Source of the DNA: Streptomyces silaceus
Lineage (GTDB): Bacteria; Actinomycetota; Actinomycetes; Streptomycetales; Streptomycetaceae
Assembly (NCBI RefSeq): GCF_001419745.1
Contig: NZ_LIRJ01000201.1
Span: forward strand, 269 to 32,617
Length of the DNA: 32,349 bases
Reading direction: 5' to 3'
Shown here in pieces: positions 16,124 to 26,222 of this stretch. Within the stretch, counting starts at the first letter, position 1. Every line of letters starts with the position of its first letter. Both the position numbers and the translations under genes were made by a program. A model generated the notes under the pieces. It ran no database searches. It saw nothing but the letters and a program-made list of their open reading frames with translations, and was not told the origin of the DNA.

Positions 16124-19100
16124 ATGGACAGCATCCGATGGACCGTGCTTCCCGACGGCGTCGTCGACGCGGACACCGTACGCGTGTCCGTGCTCGTCAG
16201 TCCCACCCTCACCGGGATCGGCACGCTGGGGCAGTCGGCGTACTTCGCGCGGTGGCCCGAGCGGCTCGCCACGCTGCTGCCGTCGCTGTGGCTGGAGTTC
16301 GACGGCCCCCGGGGCGCGGTCGTCAAGGAGCTCCGGCCGACCGGCCGCCACCCCTCCGCCGATCCCGCCCTGTGGCGGACCCTGTTCACCGACGACACCT
16401 ACGTACGCCCGCCGCAGCAGCCGACCGCCCTGCTGCCCGAGGAGCGGCGCACGCTCCGGTCCTATCCGGGCAAGCTCGTGCACGACGAGGTGACCGGGCT
16501 GTACGAGGCGGTCGCGGTGTACACGACCCGGAGCAGGCTGCGTACGGAGTGGGCGCGCGAGGAGCGGCTGTTGTGCGAGGAGCCGCCGACCGACCACCGC
16601 GGCTGGGAGTTGCCCGCGCTGAACCGCGTCACCGACATGATCTCCGAGCCGGTGCTCGGCCTCGGCAGGAACATCCAGGCCGGGTACGAGATCCTGGAGA
16701 GCGCCCTGCTTCCTCGCGCGAGCGGGGTCGCCGCCCCGGCCGACGGGAACAACACGCCGCGCTCCATGGACCGTACGAGCGAGGTGTACACCGGCGAGAA
16801 CAAGCGGATGCTGCCGCTCGCCGAGGCCGCGCGCTTCTACGACCGGGGCAAGGAGCCGGCGACGCTCGCCGAGGAGCCGCCGCACCGGATCGACTTCCAT
16901 GAGGCGTGCGGCCTCCTGGGCGACTATCCGGAGCTGCAGCGCCGGTTCGGTCTGGTCCTCGACCTGAGTTTCGCCGTGCCCGCCGGAGTGGCCGACGGCG
17001 CGAGGGTCCGTGTGCTCTTCGACGAGCGGCTGGACGGCGCGGACGGTCTCAACGCCGTGGACAGCAGGCCCTGGACGCGGATCCGGTTCGCCCGGGGCAC
17101 CGTGTTCGAGGCCGCTCCCGGGGACGACACGCTGCTCTCCGGCCACATGCTCGACCTGTCCGACGCCGGGACCTGGCACCTGACCGAGCTCGACGTGGAC
17201 GGCGCGGCCCTCAAGCACATCGACTACGCCCGCACGATCGGAACCCTGAGCGACGGCACCCTGCCCTCGGGCGTCGGCTCGGTGGCCCAGCAGGTGTCGG
17301 GCACCGGCACCCCGGCGGCCCGCGGCGCCGGAATCACCTTGCTGCACGCCGACCGCGACCGGCATCTGGCCGGCCGGATCGGCGCCGACCTCGACCGCCG
17401 AGGGACCTCCGAGGAGGTGACGCTGACCGCCGCCGACCTGCTGCGCGGCTACCGCGTGGACATCGGCGTCGTCGATCCGGCCACTGGTCGGGTCGCCCAG
17501 TGGCGGTCGCTGCTGCGCCGCAGGGGCCGTTACGCCGTCCGCCGGCCGGGGCAGCGGCCCGTCGAGATCCGGGTGCGCCCGGACGAGGGCCTGGTGCGGG
17601 CCAGCGCGGTCACCCTCGACGCCGCCGACGACCGACAGCTGTACGGACACCAGGCGGTGCTGGGCTGGCACGGATGGAGTCTCGCGGCGCCCCGGCCGGG
17701 CCGGACCATCGGCCTGGACGACCGGCCCGAGGCCCCCGCCCCTCCGGTGTCGCCGGATGTGCCCCTGTCCACCGCGTTCACCGCGGAGCCCGGCTCGCTG
17801 CCGTCACTGCGCTTCGGCCGGACCTACCGGATGCGCGTCCGGCTGGCCGACCTGGCCGGCAACGGCCCCGACCACACGGCGGACACCCCGGACGGCGTCC
17901 ACTCGGACGCGATCACGTACGGGCGCTGGGAGCCGGTGCCGCAGCCGGTGGTCCTCCCGCTCCTGCCGTTCAACGAGGGCGAGTCCACCGAGCGGCTCGT
18001 CATCCGCAGCACCGTGACCGACGAGGGCCGGGAGGTCTCCGCCGACGAGTACGCGCTGTGGCGGTCCGACGTCCCCGACCACGAGGCCCACTCGGCGGTG
18101 GACGATCTGGACCGGCGGTACAAGCCGGTCTCGGAGCGGCATGTGGCACCGCCGAAGACCGCCCTCCAGATGGCGGAGGAGCACGGCGTGTTCGACGCCG
18201 CCTTCGGACCGGAGAAACCCGACCGGGTACGCGAGGAGTACGCCGCGACGGCGTCCCGCGAGTCCGGCTCCTTCCTGGACACGAAGGTGCGGGACCCCGA
18301 GTGGCCGCACCGGGAGCACGACCTGCTGCGGCGGAACGAGATCCACGTCGCGAAGCACGACGTGCACGACCCTCTGCCGCTGACCCGTCTCCCGCTCCCC
18401 CGGCGCGGCGCGGGGCTGCGCCAGGGCGAGTTCGTGGTGCACAGCGCCGACCAGCTGATCCTGCCGTACCTCCCGGACGTGCTGGCCGAGGGTGTCATGC
18501 TGCGCGGCCTGCCCGGCGACACGGAGAACCGCAGGATCCCCTTTCCCGGGCCGTGGCCGCAGGCCAAGCCGTTCAAGCTGCGGGTCAAGGAGGGCGACGG
18601 CGAGCCGCGGTGGCACGACGGCCTCCTGGAGCGGGTCCTGGAGGTGTTCCTGACGAAGGGTGAGATCGCCACGGTCCGGCTGAGCTGCTACCTCGACGCC
18701 CGCAAGCTGCCCCTGCTGCGGCAGTGGAGCCTGCTGACCTCCTCGGCGTTCTGGGCGGACCTCTCCGCAGAGGACCGGGCCTTCGTGACCCGGGCCAGCG
18801 CCGACGGCGAGAACTGGATGCTCACCCCGTGGGTGGAGCTCACCCTGGTGCACGCGGTGGAGAAGCCCGTGCGCCGCCCGGAACTCGACGACCTGGCCTA
18901 CGAGCGGACGGCCGAGCAGACCTCGGCACGCCTCACCGGCCTGCTGACCAGCCACGCGGAGAGCAGCGGCCACGTCGAGCTGGACGGCCACTGGCACGAG
19001 TGGCTGGACGACGTCACCCGGCCCGCGCCCCTCCGGATCGCGGGGCACACGCACCTGGAGGACATCACTCTCGCCTACTCCGCGGACCAGGAACGGGTCG

Positions 19101-20263
19101 CCCGCACGCACGAGTTCGGCGACACCCGGCACCGCAAGGTCAGCTGCACGCCGACCGCCGTCACCCGCTTCCGCGAGTACTTCCATCCCACGCTCACCGA
19201 GGACCGGGCCAACGTCACCCGTGCCGGCGAGGCCGCCTCTCCCGTTCCGGTGCCCAGCTCCCGCCGTCCCGAGCCGCCCTCGGTGGCGTACGCCGTGCCG
19301 ACCTTCCGGCACCGGCGGACCGTCGACGAGGAGCGGAAGGCCGTCACCCACCACCGCGGCTCCGCCGGTCTGCGCCTCCATCTGAACCGGCCGTGGTTCT
19401 CCTCCGGGGACGACGAGATGCTCGCGGTGATCCTGGAGCCGGACGGCACTGACCTGCCGAACACCTTCGTCACGCGCTGGGGCGTCGACCCCGTCTGGTC
19501 CGACACCACGGTCCTGCCGAGGCCCTCGGCCGCCCATTTCCCCGGTGCGGCCCGGAACGTGACCGGACTGCGTCTCGCGGAGTCCCCGGACGCGGCCCCG
19601 GTGGCGGTCGACGCGGTGGCCTTCGCGCCGGAGTACCACGAGGCGCGGGGACTCTGGTTCGTGGACATCGACGTGGACTTCGGCGACACGTCGGCGCGCG
19701 GGACGACGTACTTTCCGTACGTACGCCTCGCCCTGGCCCGCTATCAGCCGTACTCGGTCGACCCGCTGCACCTCTCGACGGTGGAGCGCGCGGAGTTCGC
19801 GCAGCTCGTGCCGCCCCGGTCGGTCACCGGCCGCCGCGAGGGCGACCTCCTCGCCGTCCGCCTCACCGGGCCGGCGCCGTTCAACGAACTCGGCGAACTC
19901 AGCGGCACCGGAGCGAGCGCGGCGGCCGCCAGCCGCCGGGTGGTCGTCACGCTCCAGAGCCGGGCCGAGCTGCGGGAGGACGAGATGGACTGGCAACAGC
20001 TGGGCACACCGGTCGAGTTGACGTGCACGGCCGATGGCGGTGGTTTCGCCTGGACCGGCGGGGTCGAGGCGCCGGACGGGCAGGTGCTCACCTCGTACCG
20101 GCTGCTGGTGGAGGAGTACGAGCTGTACCGCGCCGACCGGGACACGGCCACCGACACGGTCACCGCGGGAGGCGCGGCGGTTCCTGCCGCCCGGCGGCTG
20201 GTGCACGCCGACTGCTTCGCGCTGCGCGTCGGCCTGCTCGGCCGGGTCGACTTCGAGCTCTGA
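16124..20263 (+). CDS. Giant protein B of the two-gene operon, function unknown
   Basis: 1379 residues. The ATG at 16124 is two bases after the stop of protein A and has GGAGG (16109-16113) ten bases upstream inside that gene, so translation is coupled. I cannot assign a family. The N-terminus (SIRWTVLPDGVVDADTVRVS) is not a signal peptide. About 560-580 has RTYRMRVRLADLAGNGPD, the pattern of an Ig/fibronectin III-like strand pair. About 780-860 is a long conserved-looking stretch (VHSADQLILPYLPDVLAEGVMLRGLPG). About 1195-1250 has FPYVRLALARYQPYSVDPLHLS followed by AEFAQLVPPRSV. The last 120 residues look like a further beta-sandwich. It is rich in charged residues and strand segments, which suits a structural, scaffold or binding role more than an enzyme, but this is only inference. 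No catalytic motif was found. Confidence 0.9.
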   Translation: MDSIRWTVLPDGVVDADTVRVSVLVSPTLTGIGTLGQSAYFARWPERLATLLPSLWLEFDGPRGAVVKELRPTGRHPSADPALWRTLFTDDTYVRPPQQPTALLPEERRTLRSYPGKLVHDEVTGLYEAVAVYTTRSRLRTEWAREERLLCEEPPTDHRGWELPALNRVTDMISEPVLGLGRNIQAGYEILESALLPRASGVAAPADGNNTPRSMDRTSEVYTGENKRMLPLAEAARFYDRGKEPATLAEEPPHRIDFHEACGLLGDYPELQRRFGLVLDLSFAVPAGVADGARVRVLFDERLDGADGLNAVDSRPWTRIRFARGTVFEAAPGDDTLLSGHMLDLSDAGTWHLTELDVDGAALKHIDYARTIGTLSDGTLPSGVGSVAQQVSGTGTPAARGAGITLLHADRDRHLAGRIGADLDRRGTSEEVTLTAADLLRGYRVDIGVVDPATGRVAQWRSLLRRRGRYAVRRPGQRPVEIRVRPDEGLVRASAVTLDAADDRQLYGHQAVLGWHGWSLAAPRPGRTIGLDDRPEAPAPPVSPDVPLSTAFTAEPGSLPSLRFGRTYRMRVRLADLAGNGPDHTADTPDGVHSDAITYGRWEPVPQPVVLPLLPFNEGESTERLVIRSTVTDEGREVSADEYALWRSDVPDHEAHSAVDDLDRRYKPVSERHVAPPKTALQMAEEHGVFDAAFGPEKPDRVREEYAATASRESGSFLDTKVRDPEWPHREHDLLRRNEIHVAKHDVHDPLPLTRLPLPRRGAGLRQGEFVVHSADQLILPYLPDVLAEGVMLRGLPGDTENRRIPFPGPWPQAKPFKLRVKEGDGEPRWHDGLLERVLEVFLTKGEIATVRLSCYLDARKLPLLRQWSLLTSSAFWADLSAEDRAFVTRASADGENWMLTPWVELTLVHAVEKPVRRPELDDLAYERTAEQTSARLTGLLTSHAESSGHVELDGHWHEWLDDVTRPAPLRIAGHTHLEDITLAYSADQERVARTHEFGDTRHRKVSCTPTAVTRFREYFHPTLTEDRANVTRAGEAASPVPVPSSRRPEPPSVAYAVPTFRHRRTVDEERKAVTHHRGSAGLRLHLNRPWFSSGDDEMLAVILEPDGTDLPNTFVTRWGVDPVWSDTTVLPRPSAAHFPGAARNVTGLRLAESPDAAPVAVDAVAFAPEYHEARGLWFVDIDVDFGDTSARGTTYFPYVRLALARYQPYSVDPLHLSTVERAEFAQLVPPRSVTGRREGDLLAVRLTGPAPFNELGELSGTGASAAAASRRVVVTLQSRAELREDEMDWQQLGTPVELTCTADGGGFAWTGGVEAPDGQVLTSYRLLVEEYELYRADRDTATDTVTAGGAAVPAARRLVHADCFALRVGLLGRVDFEL

Positions 20264-20465
20264 CAGAAACCTCTCAGCTCTGACAGGGACCGCTCCGTAT
20301 CGCCCGAGCCCGGAGATGTCCTCACATCTGACGGCTCGTGAGACTTCGCCGTACCCGGCTGAAGTGCGGCGAAAGCCGTTACATAGGATCACTTCGGCCG
20401 GTACGGGGGGTTTCACCTGCCTGTGCTGTGCCGTTTGCACATGAGCAGTTGACAATGGAGAGCAC
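20264..20465. other. Intergenic region before the secreted protein gene
   Basis: No gene seen. An 11-bp direct repeat, AGCTCTGACAG, occurs at the end of the giant-protein gene and again about 18 bp on. GAAGTG and CACTTC form an inverted pair (about 20361 and 20391) around GTTACATAGGAT, a possible -10 region for the secreted protein gene. Confidence 0.4.
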
Positions 20466-20768
20466 ATGAAGCGCGTCATACGCGGCCTGGGAGCCGCTGC
20501 CGCCACCACCGTCGTCGCCGGAGGCCTGATCCTCGCCCTGCCGGGTGCCGCGAGCGCCAACGACTACGGCTACAGCTGCAAGAACTGGAAGACCGGCAGC
20601 TCCTCCTGGTCCGCCGACTGCCATGTCACGCGCGGCAAGGCCCGCACGGTCACGGTGTGCGCCAACAAGACGCACTACGGCGACTGGGTCGGCAAGGGCT
20701 ACTGGAAGTTCGAGGGCAAGTGCGGCCAGTACGCGCTCCGGGCCACCGACATCCAGTGGAAGAAGTAG
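20466..20768 (+). CDS. Small secreted four-cysteine protein
   Basis: 100 residues. It has a Sec signal peptide: KR near the N-terminus, a hydrophobic core (about 8-25) and PGAASA ending at Ala31, a likely signal peptidase I site. The mature part is about 69 residues, basic and rich in Trp, Tyr and Gly, with Cys38, Cys52, Cys65 and Cys86, enough for two disulfides. The ATG has GGAGA seven bases upstream. It is 202 bp downstream of giant protein B with a TAGGAT -10-like box between (20384-20389 region), so it probably has its own promoter. I do not recognise the family; an extracellular structural, inhibitor or antimicrobial-like protein is possible but unsupported. Confidence 0.88.
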   Translation: MKRVIRGLGAAAATTVVAGGLILALPGAASANDYGYSCKNWKTGSSSWSADCHVTRGKARTVTVCANKTHYGDWVGKGYWKFEGKCGQYALRATDIQWKK

Positions 20769-20795
20769 CCCTTCCCTGAGGCGCCTTCCCGCCCC

Positions 20796-20837
20796 GCACC
20801 CCTCGGCGCGGCTCTCGCGAGCCACGCCGAGGGGTGC
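20796..20837. terminator. Strong hairpin terminator between convergent genes
   Basis: A 13-bp perfect outer stem (20796-20808 with 20825-20837), one mismatch, then a 3-bp inner stem. It is placed between the secreted protein gene (+) and the CorC-type gene (-), and should stop transcription in both directions. Confidence 0.8.
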
Positions 20838-20876
20838 GTGCGTACGAGGTGGATCACACGGCCGTACGGAGTGGGA

Positions 20877-21899
20877 TCACACGGCGGCCGGGGCGGGCCC
20901 CACCAGTTCGGTCAGGACGTCCTCCATGGTGACGAAGCCGAGCACGGCGCCCGACTCGCCGGTGACCGCGGCCAGATGGCTGTCCTCGGCCCGCAGCGCG
21001 GTGAGGGTGTCGTCCAGCGGGGTGTCGATGCGGACCCGGGTCACCGCGTGCGGCGCACCGGCGGGGAACGGCTGGTCGCGGTCGGCGACCCCGAGGGTGT
21101 CCTTGATGTGGAGGTAGCCGAGCAGCGTGCCCCGCGGTCCGGTGACCGGGAAGCGGGAGTATCCGGCCTCGGCGGCCACTCGCTCCAACTCGGCCGGGGT
21201 GACGGTGTGTTCGACGGTCCGCATCCGGGCCGCCGGGACGATGATCTCGCCGACCGGCCGGGTGCCGAGCTCCAGGGCGTCGCGCAGGCGCTCCCCGTCG
21301 GCGGCCGAGAGCAGCCCGGCCTGGCTGGAGTCGAGCACCATCCGGGCGAGCTGGTCGTCGGTGAAGACGGACTCGACCTCGTCCTTGGGCTCCACGCGCA
21401 GCAGCTTCAGGAGGGTGTTGGCGAAGGCGTTGATGCCGAAGACCAGCGGCCTGAGGGCGCGGGTGACGGCGACGAGCGGCGGGCCGAGCAGCAGCGCCGT
21501 CCGGGTCGGCGCGGCCAGCGCGATGTTCTTGGGGATCATCTCGCCGATCAGCATGTGCAGATACGTCGCCACGGTCAGCGCGATGACGAACGCGACGGCG
21601 TGGACGAGCCCGTCCGGCACGCGCGCGGCCTCGAAGGCGGGCTCCAGGAGATGCGCGATGGCCGGTTCGGCGACCGCGCCGAGCACGAGCGAGGACGCCG
21701 TGATGCCGAGCTGGGCGGTCGCCATCATCGCGGAGATGTGCTCGATGCCCCACAGGGTGACGCGGGCGCGACGGTCGCCCTCGGCGGCGCGCGGCTCGAT
21801 CTGGCTGCGGCGCACGGAGATCAGCGCGAACTCGGCGCCGACGAAGAAGGCGTTGGTCAGCAGGGTCAGGGCCCCGATGACGAGTTGCACGGTGGTCAT
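20877..21899 (-). CDS. CNNM/CorC-type membrane protein (DUF21-CBS), short form
   Basis: 340 residues. Residues 1-180 form a DUF21 (CNNM) transmembrane domain with about four helices (LVIGALTLLTNAFFVGAEFALISVRRSQIE, SAMMATAQLGITASSLVLGAVAEPAIA, LHMLIGEMIPKNIALAAP). The pair GEMIPK and GITxSSLxLGxxAEP are family hallmarks. A CBS pair follows (about 215-335: PAARMRTVEHTVTPAE, SRFPVTG, LLGYLHIKD, VLGFVTMEDVLTELVG). The C-terminal CorC_HlyC domain of the upstream partner is missing. Related proteins affect Mg2+/Co2+ export. The start overlaps the upstream stop by 4 bp (ATGA), so the two are co-translated and may form a heteromer. Confidence 0.93.
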   Translation of the reverse strand: MTTVQLVIGALTLLTNAFFVGAEFALISVRRSQIEPRAAEGDRRARVTLWGIEHISAMMATAQLGITASSLVLGAVAEPAIAHLLEPAFEAARVPDGLVHAVAFVIALTVATYLHMLIGEMIPKNIALAAPTRTALLLGPPLVAVTRALRPLVFGINAFANTLLKLLRVEPKDEVESVFTDDQLARMVLDSSQAGLLSAADGERLRDALELGTRPVGEIIVPAARMRTVEHTVTPAELERVAAEAGYSRFPVTGPRGTLLGYLHIKDTLGVADRDQPFPAGAPHAVTRVRIDTPLDDTLTALRAEDSHLAAVTGESGAVLGFVTMEDVLTELVGPAPAAV

Positions 21900-23275
21900 C
21901 GGACCGCCTCCTGGCGCTCGTCCCTGTCCGCGTACGGGTGCCGGTCATGGTCCGTGTGCTGCGCGGGGACCAGGGCGGGCCCGGTGATGAGGACCCGGTC
22001 GGCCCGGTGGTGTGCGACGTCGAGGACGTCCAGGCGCCAGCCGTCGTCGAGGTCGAGGCGGTCGCCCTCGACGGGGATGCGGGCGAGCAGCGTGGCCACG
22101 AGTCCGGCGACGGTTTCGTAGGGGCCTTCGGGGGCCCGCAGCCCGATGCCGGTGAGGCGGTCGACGCGGACGCTGCCGTCGGCGCGCCAGGCCGCGTGTC
22201 CGCCCTCGGCGGCTTCGGCGGGCAGCAGGTCCGGGACCTCCATGGGGTCGTGCTCGTCGCGGACCTCGCCGACGACCTCCTCCACGATGTCCTCGACGGT
22301 GGCGACGCCCGCGGTGCCGCCGTACTCGTCGATGATCACCGCCATGGTGCGGGTGGCCCGCAGCCGCTCGAGGAGGCGGTCGGCGGGGAGGCTGTCGGGC
22401 ACGAGCAGGGGCTCGGTGGCCAGTTCGGTGACCGGTGTGACGGCCCGCTTCGTCGGCTCCAGGGCCAGGACGTCGCGGATGTGGACGGTGCCGGTGACGT
22501 CGTCGAGGCTGTCGCGGTAGACGGGGAAGCGGGACAGGCCCGTGGCGTAGGTGAGGTTCGCGGCGTCGGCGGCCGTGGCGTGCGCCTCCAGGGCGCGTAC
22601 GTCGACGCGCGGGGTCATCACGCTCTGGGCGGTGAGCTCGCCCAGGTGCAGGGTGCGGACGAAGAGTTCGGCGGAGTCGGCCTCGATGGCGCCCTCGGCG
22701 GCGGACCGCTGGGCGAGGGCGACCAGTTCCTCGGGGCTGCGCGCGGAGGCCAGTTCCTCGGCGGGTTCCAGGCCGAAGCGGCGTACGACACGGTTGGCGG
22801 TGTTGTTGAGGTGCCGGATGAAGGGCGCGAAGGCGGCGGTGAAGCCGCGCTGCGGGGCGGCCACCACCTTGGCCACGGCCAGCGGCCGGGAGATCGCCCA
22901 GTTCTTGGGGACCAGTTCGCCGATGACCATGAGGACGACGGTGGAGACGACGACGCCGAGGACGCTCGCCACGGACGGCGCGGCACCGCCGAGCCCGGCC
23001 GCCGTCAGCGGTCCGCGCAGCAGGGAGGCGAGCGACGGCTCGGCGAGCATGCCGATGACCAGGGAGGTGACGGTGATGCCGAGTTGGGCGCCGGACAGCT
23101 GGAAGGTCAGTCGCCGTACGGCCTTCAGGGCGCCGCCCGCGCCCCGCTCCCCCGCGTCGGCGGCGCGCTCCAGTTCGCCGCGCTCGACCGTCGTCAGGGA
23201 GAACTCGGCCGCGACGAACACGGCGCAGGCGAGCGTGAGGAGCAGGGCGAGGAGCAGCAGCAGGATCTCGGTCAC
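21896..23275 (-). CDS. CNNM/CorC-type membrane protein (DUF21-CBS-CorC_HlyC), full length
   Basis: 459 residues from a GTG at 23275. DUF21 domain (about 1-190) with hydrophobic helices (ILLLLLALLLTLACAVFVAAEFSL), QLGITVTSLVIGMLAEPSLA and VIGELVPKNWAISRP. A CBS pair (about 215-345: QSVMTPRVDVRALEA, SRFPVYR, VTGTVHIRDVLA, MAVIIDEYGGTAGVATVEDIVEEVVGEV) and a CorC_HlyC domain (about 365-435: DGSVRVDRLTGIGL to DDGWRLDVLDV). This is the standard architecture of bacterial CorC/YhdP/MpfA-type transporters, linked to Mg2+ efflux. It is the first gene of the pair and is preceded by a leader of about 140 nt (see 23276-23458). Confidence 0.94.
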   Translation of the reverse strand: MTEILLLLLALLLTLACAVFVAAEFSLTTVERGELERAADAGERGAGGALKAVRRLTFQLSGAQLGITVTSLVIGMLAEPSLASLLRGPLTAAGLGGAAPSVASVLGVVVSTVVLMVIGELVPKNWAISRPLAVAKVVAAPQRGFTAAFAPFIRHLNNTANRVVRRFGLEPAEELASARSPEELVALAQRSAAEGAIEADSAELFVRTLHLGELTAQSVMTPRVDVRALEAHATAADAANLTYATGLSRFPVYRDSLDDVTGTVHIRDVLALEPTKRAVTPVTELATEPLLVPDSLPADRLLERLRATRTMAVIIDEYGGTAGVATVEDIVEEVVGEVRDEHDPMEVPDLLPAEAAEGGHAAWRADGSVRVDRLTGIGLRAPEGPYETVAGLVATLLARIPVEGDRLDLDDGWRLDVLDVAHHRADRVLITGPALVPAQHTDHDRHPYADRDERQEAVR

Positions 23276-23458
23276 CGCGCCACCCCCGTTCCCTCACGCA
23301 CGGTTTCCGGGCAGGGAGTGGCACGGCTGGTACTGGGAGGCTCGCCCATCGCGGGTCTTGGGCCCCTTCTCGTGCGGGAGGGCCGGGGCCCTCGTCGGCG
23401 GGAGGGCGGGTGTGCCCTCACCCACATCGTAAAAGAATGACAAAGCCGCCTGGTCAAG
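23276..23458 (-). promoter_or_regulatory. Promoter and GC-rich leader of the CorC-type operon
   Basis: Minus strand: TTGACC (23457-23452) precedes an AT-rich patch ending in TACGAT (23431-23426). The 20-bp spacing is long, so the exact -10 is uncertain. A start near 23419 would give a leader of about 140 nt that opens with a hairpin (GAGGGC at 23402-23407 with GCCCTC at 23414-23419) and holds a second inverted repeat (23360-23366 with 23385-23391). I do not recognise a named riboswitch. No gene is seen between 23276 and 23613. Confidence 0.45.
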
Positions 23459-23524
23459 TACCCCGGGAGTGAGGGTTTTCGGTCACCGCGACGAGCTCCT
23501 CGCGGACCTCGTCCGCGCACGGCG

Positions 23525-23566
23525 AAGGACCGGCCCGACGCCGTTGCGGGCGTCGGGCCGGTCCTT
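23525..23566 (-). terminator. argG terminator
   Basis: A perfect 18-bp stem (23525-23542 with 23549-23566) with a 6-base loop, 47 bases downstream of the argG stop codon. It is the strongest hairpin in the window. Confidence 0.9.
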
Positions 23567-23613
23567 TCGGGGGTGCGTGCCTCGGCTTGGTGGTGCGTGC
23601 CTCGGCGGCCGGG

Positions 23614-25094
<1,481 letters not shown>

Positions 25095-25155
25095 AGACGG
25101 CACGGTGCCGCCTTTTCCCGCCCCCTGACCCAGGGCACCGGCCCCCGTCCGCGCG

Positions 25156-25617
25156 CTACTCCAGCCACGCGCCGTCGCGCATGACGACCCTGCCGCGCAG
25201 TTCCCGCTCACCGCGCCAGGCGCGCACGGTCCTCGGCGCCACGCGCACGTAGACGTAGGGACGCTCTTCCTCGCGGGGGTCCCATCCGAACTTGGCGGTG
25301 AACGTGTCCGCGGCGGCCGTCGGCACGTCCTCGGCCGGGAAGCACTCCGCCTCCCCCTGGAGGAGCACCACGTCGAAGGTGTCGGGCAGCGACAGGCGTA
25401 CGCGCGGTTCCTCGCGTACGTTGCGCACGGTCGCGGAGGACGCGGTGGTGCACATCCACAGCGCTTCCTGGTGCCACACGAACCACAGCGGCACCTGATG
25501 CGGGCCGTGGTCGGGGTGCGCCGTCGACACCCAGACGTCCCGCTCCGCGGCGAGCCGTCCCAGGGTGTCGCGCCTGCGTTCCCGCACGTCACGGCGGGTG
25601 ATCTCCGAGTTCTGCAT
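25156..25617 (-). CDS. PPOX-fold flavin/F420-binding protein
   Basis: 153 residues from the ATG at 25617; a GTG at 25623 is an alternative. The split-barrel pattern is DVWVSTAHPDHGPHQVPLWFVWHQEALWMCT, followed by SSATVRNVREEPRVRLSLP and VVLLQGEAECF, as in actinobacterial PPOX-class F420-dependent or FMN-binding proteins. The C-terminal YVYVRVAPRTVRAWRG is the usual last strand. A TAGGGT -10-like box lies eight bases before the ATG, suggesting leaderless or near-leaderless transcription. Its substrate is unknown. It differs clearly from the other PPOX-fold protein at 11684-12109, so it is not a recent duplicate. Confidence 0.87.
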   Translation of the reverse strand: MQNSEITRRDVRERRRDTLGRLAAERDVWVSTAHPDHGPHQVPLWFVWHQEALWMCTTASSATVRNVREEPRVRLSLPDTFDVVLLQGEAECFPAEDVPTAAADTFTAKFGWDPREEERPYVYVRVAPRTVRAWRGERELRGRVVMRDGAWLE

Positions 25618-25760
25618 GGGCACCGACCCTAGGCGGCGCCCCGCGTGCGCACATGGGGCGCCGGACCTACGCCCTGCGGCCGAGCAGACCTGCGGATCCG
25701 CGGGTCAGGAGCCCTGCCGGTCAGCGGTTCAGGAGCCCGGCGGATCCACGGCCCCGCGGG

Positions 25761-26171
25761 TCAGGCGGCCCCGTCGTAAGGAGTGACGCGGCGGTACGCG
25801 GCGCGCGCGTACCGGACCCGGGCGACCGCGGTGCCGATGAGCGCGGCGGCCAGCAGGCACGCCACCCAGCCGGGATCCCGGTGCCCGGCCCAGGAGAGCT
25901 CCCCGGTGGGGTGGGCGGCGAAGACGTTCAGGAGGGCCCAGCACAGCAGGGCCGTGCCCGGCGCCGCGGCGAAGCGGCCGAGCGTGCCGAGGAGGGCGGC
26001 CAGTACCGACAGGACGGCGAGGGCGAGTCCGGTCCGATCGAGCGCGCCGAGCAGGTCGAGCACGCCCACCAGCATCAGGGAGCCCCAGCCGGCCGCCGTC
26101 CACACGAACGGCGTGGCCATGGGTTCGGGAACGGCCCTTGCGCCCTTGGCGATGTAACGCCACTCCACCAC
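25761..26171 (-). CDS. Small membrane protein, function unknown
   Basis: 136 residues from GTG 26171, or 142 from ATG 26189. The GTG is preferred because GGGGAGG (26181-26187) lies nine bases upstream of it, while the ATG abuts a hairpin and has no ribosome site. About four hydrophobic segments are visible (WTAAGWGSLMLVGVLDLLGAL, LALAVLSVLAALLGTL, GTALLCWALLNVFA, WVACLLAAALIGTAVARV), with a basic C-terminal tail. No family is recognised. It may be read through from the secreted protein gene upstream. Confidence 0.72.
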   Translation of the reverse strand: MVEWRYIAKGARAVPEPMATPFVWTAAGWGSLMLVGVLDLLGALDRTGLALAVLSVLAALLGTLGRFAAAPGTALLCWALLNVFAAHPTGELSWAGHRDPGWVACLLAAALIGTAVARVRYARAAYRRVTPYDGAA

Positions 26172-26190
26172 CGTCGGTTTCCTCCCCATC

Positions 26191-26222
26191 GCCGGGGGCC
26201 GGGCACATGCCCGGCCCCCGGC
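26191..26222 (-). terminator. Perfect 15-bp hairpin just upstream of the membrane protein gene
   Basis: The arms 26191-26205 and 26208-26222 are fully complementary with only two bases between, so the real loop must be wider. It sits 126 bases past the stop of the secreted protein gene and four bases before the GGGGAGG site of the next gene, so it may act as a terminator or an attenuator. Confidence 0.65.

Noticed and set aside
17804..20560. A 918-codon minus-strand frame opposite giant protein B
   Set aside because: Low-complexity antisense composition; the plus frame starts with a coupled ribosome site and runs without interruption.
25690..25772. Imperfect repeats of GCGGATCC and TCAGGAGCCC as a possible repeat array
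   Set aside because: Units are irregular in length and spacing and run into a coding region; they do not form a CRISPR or other regular array.
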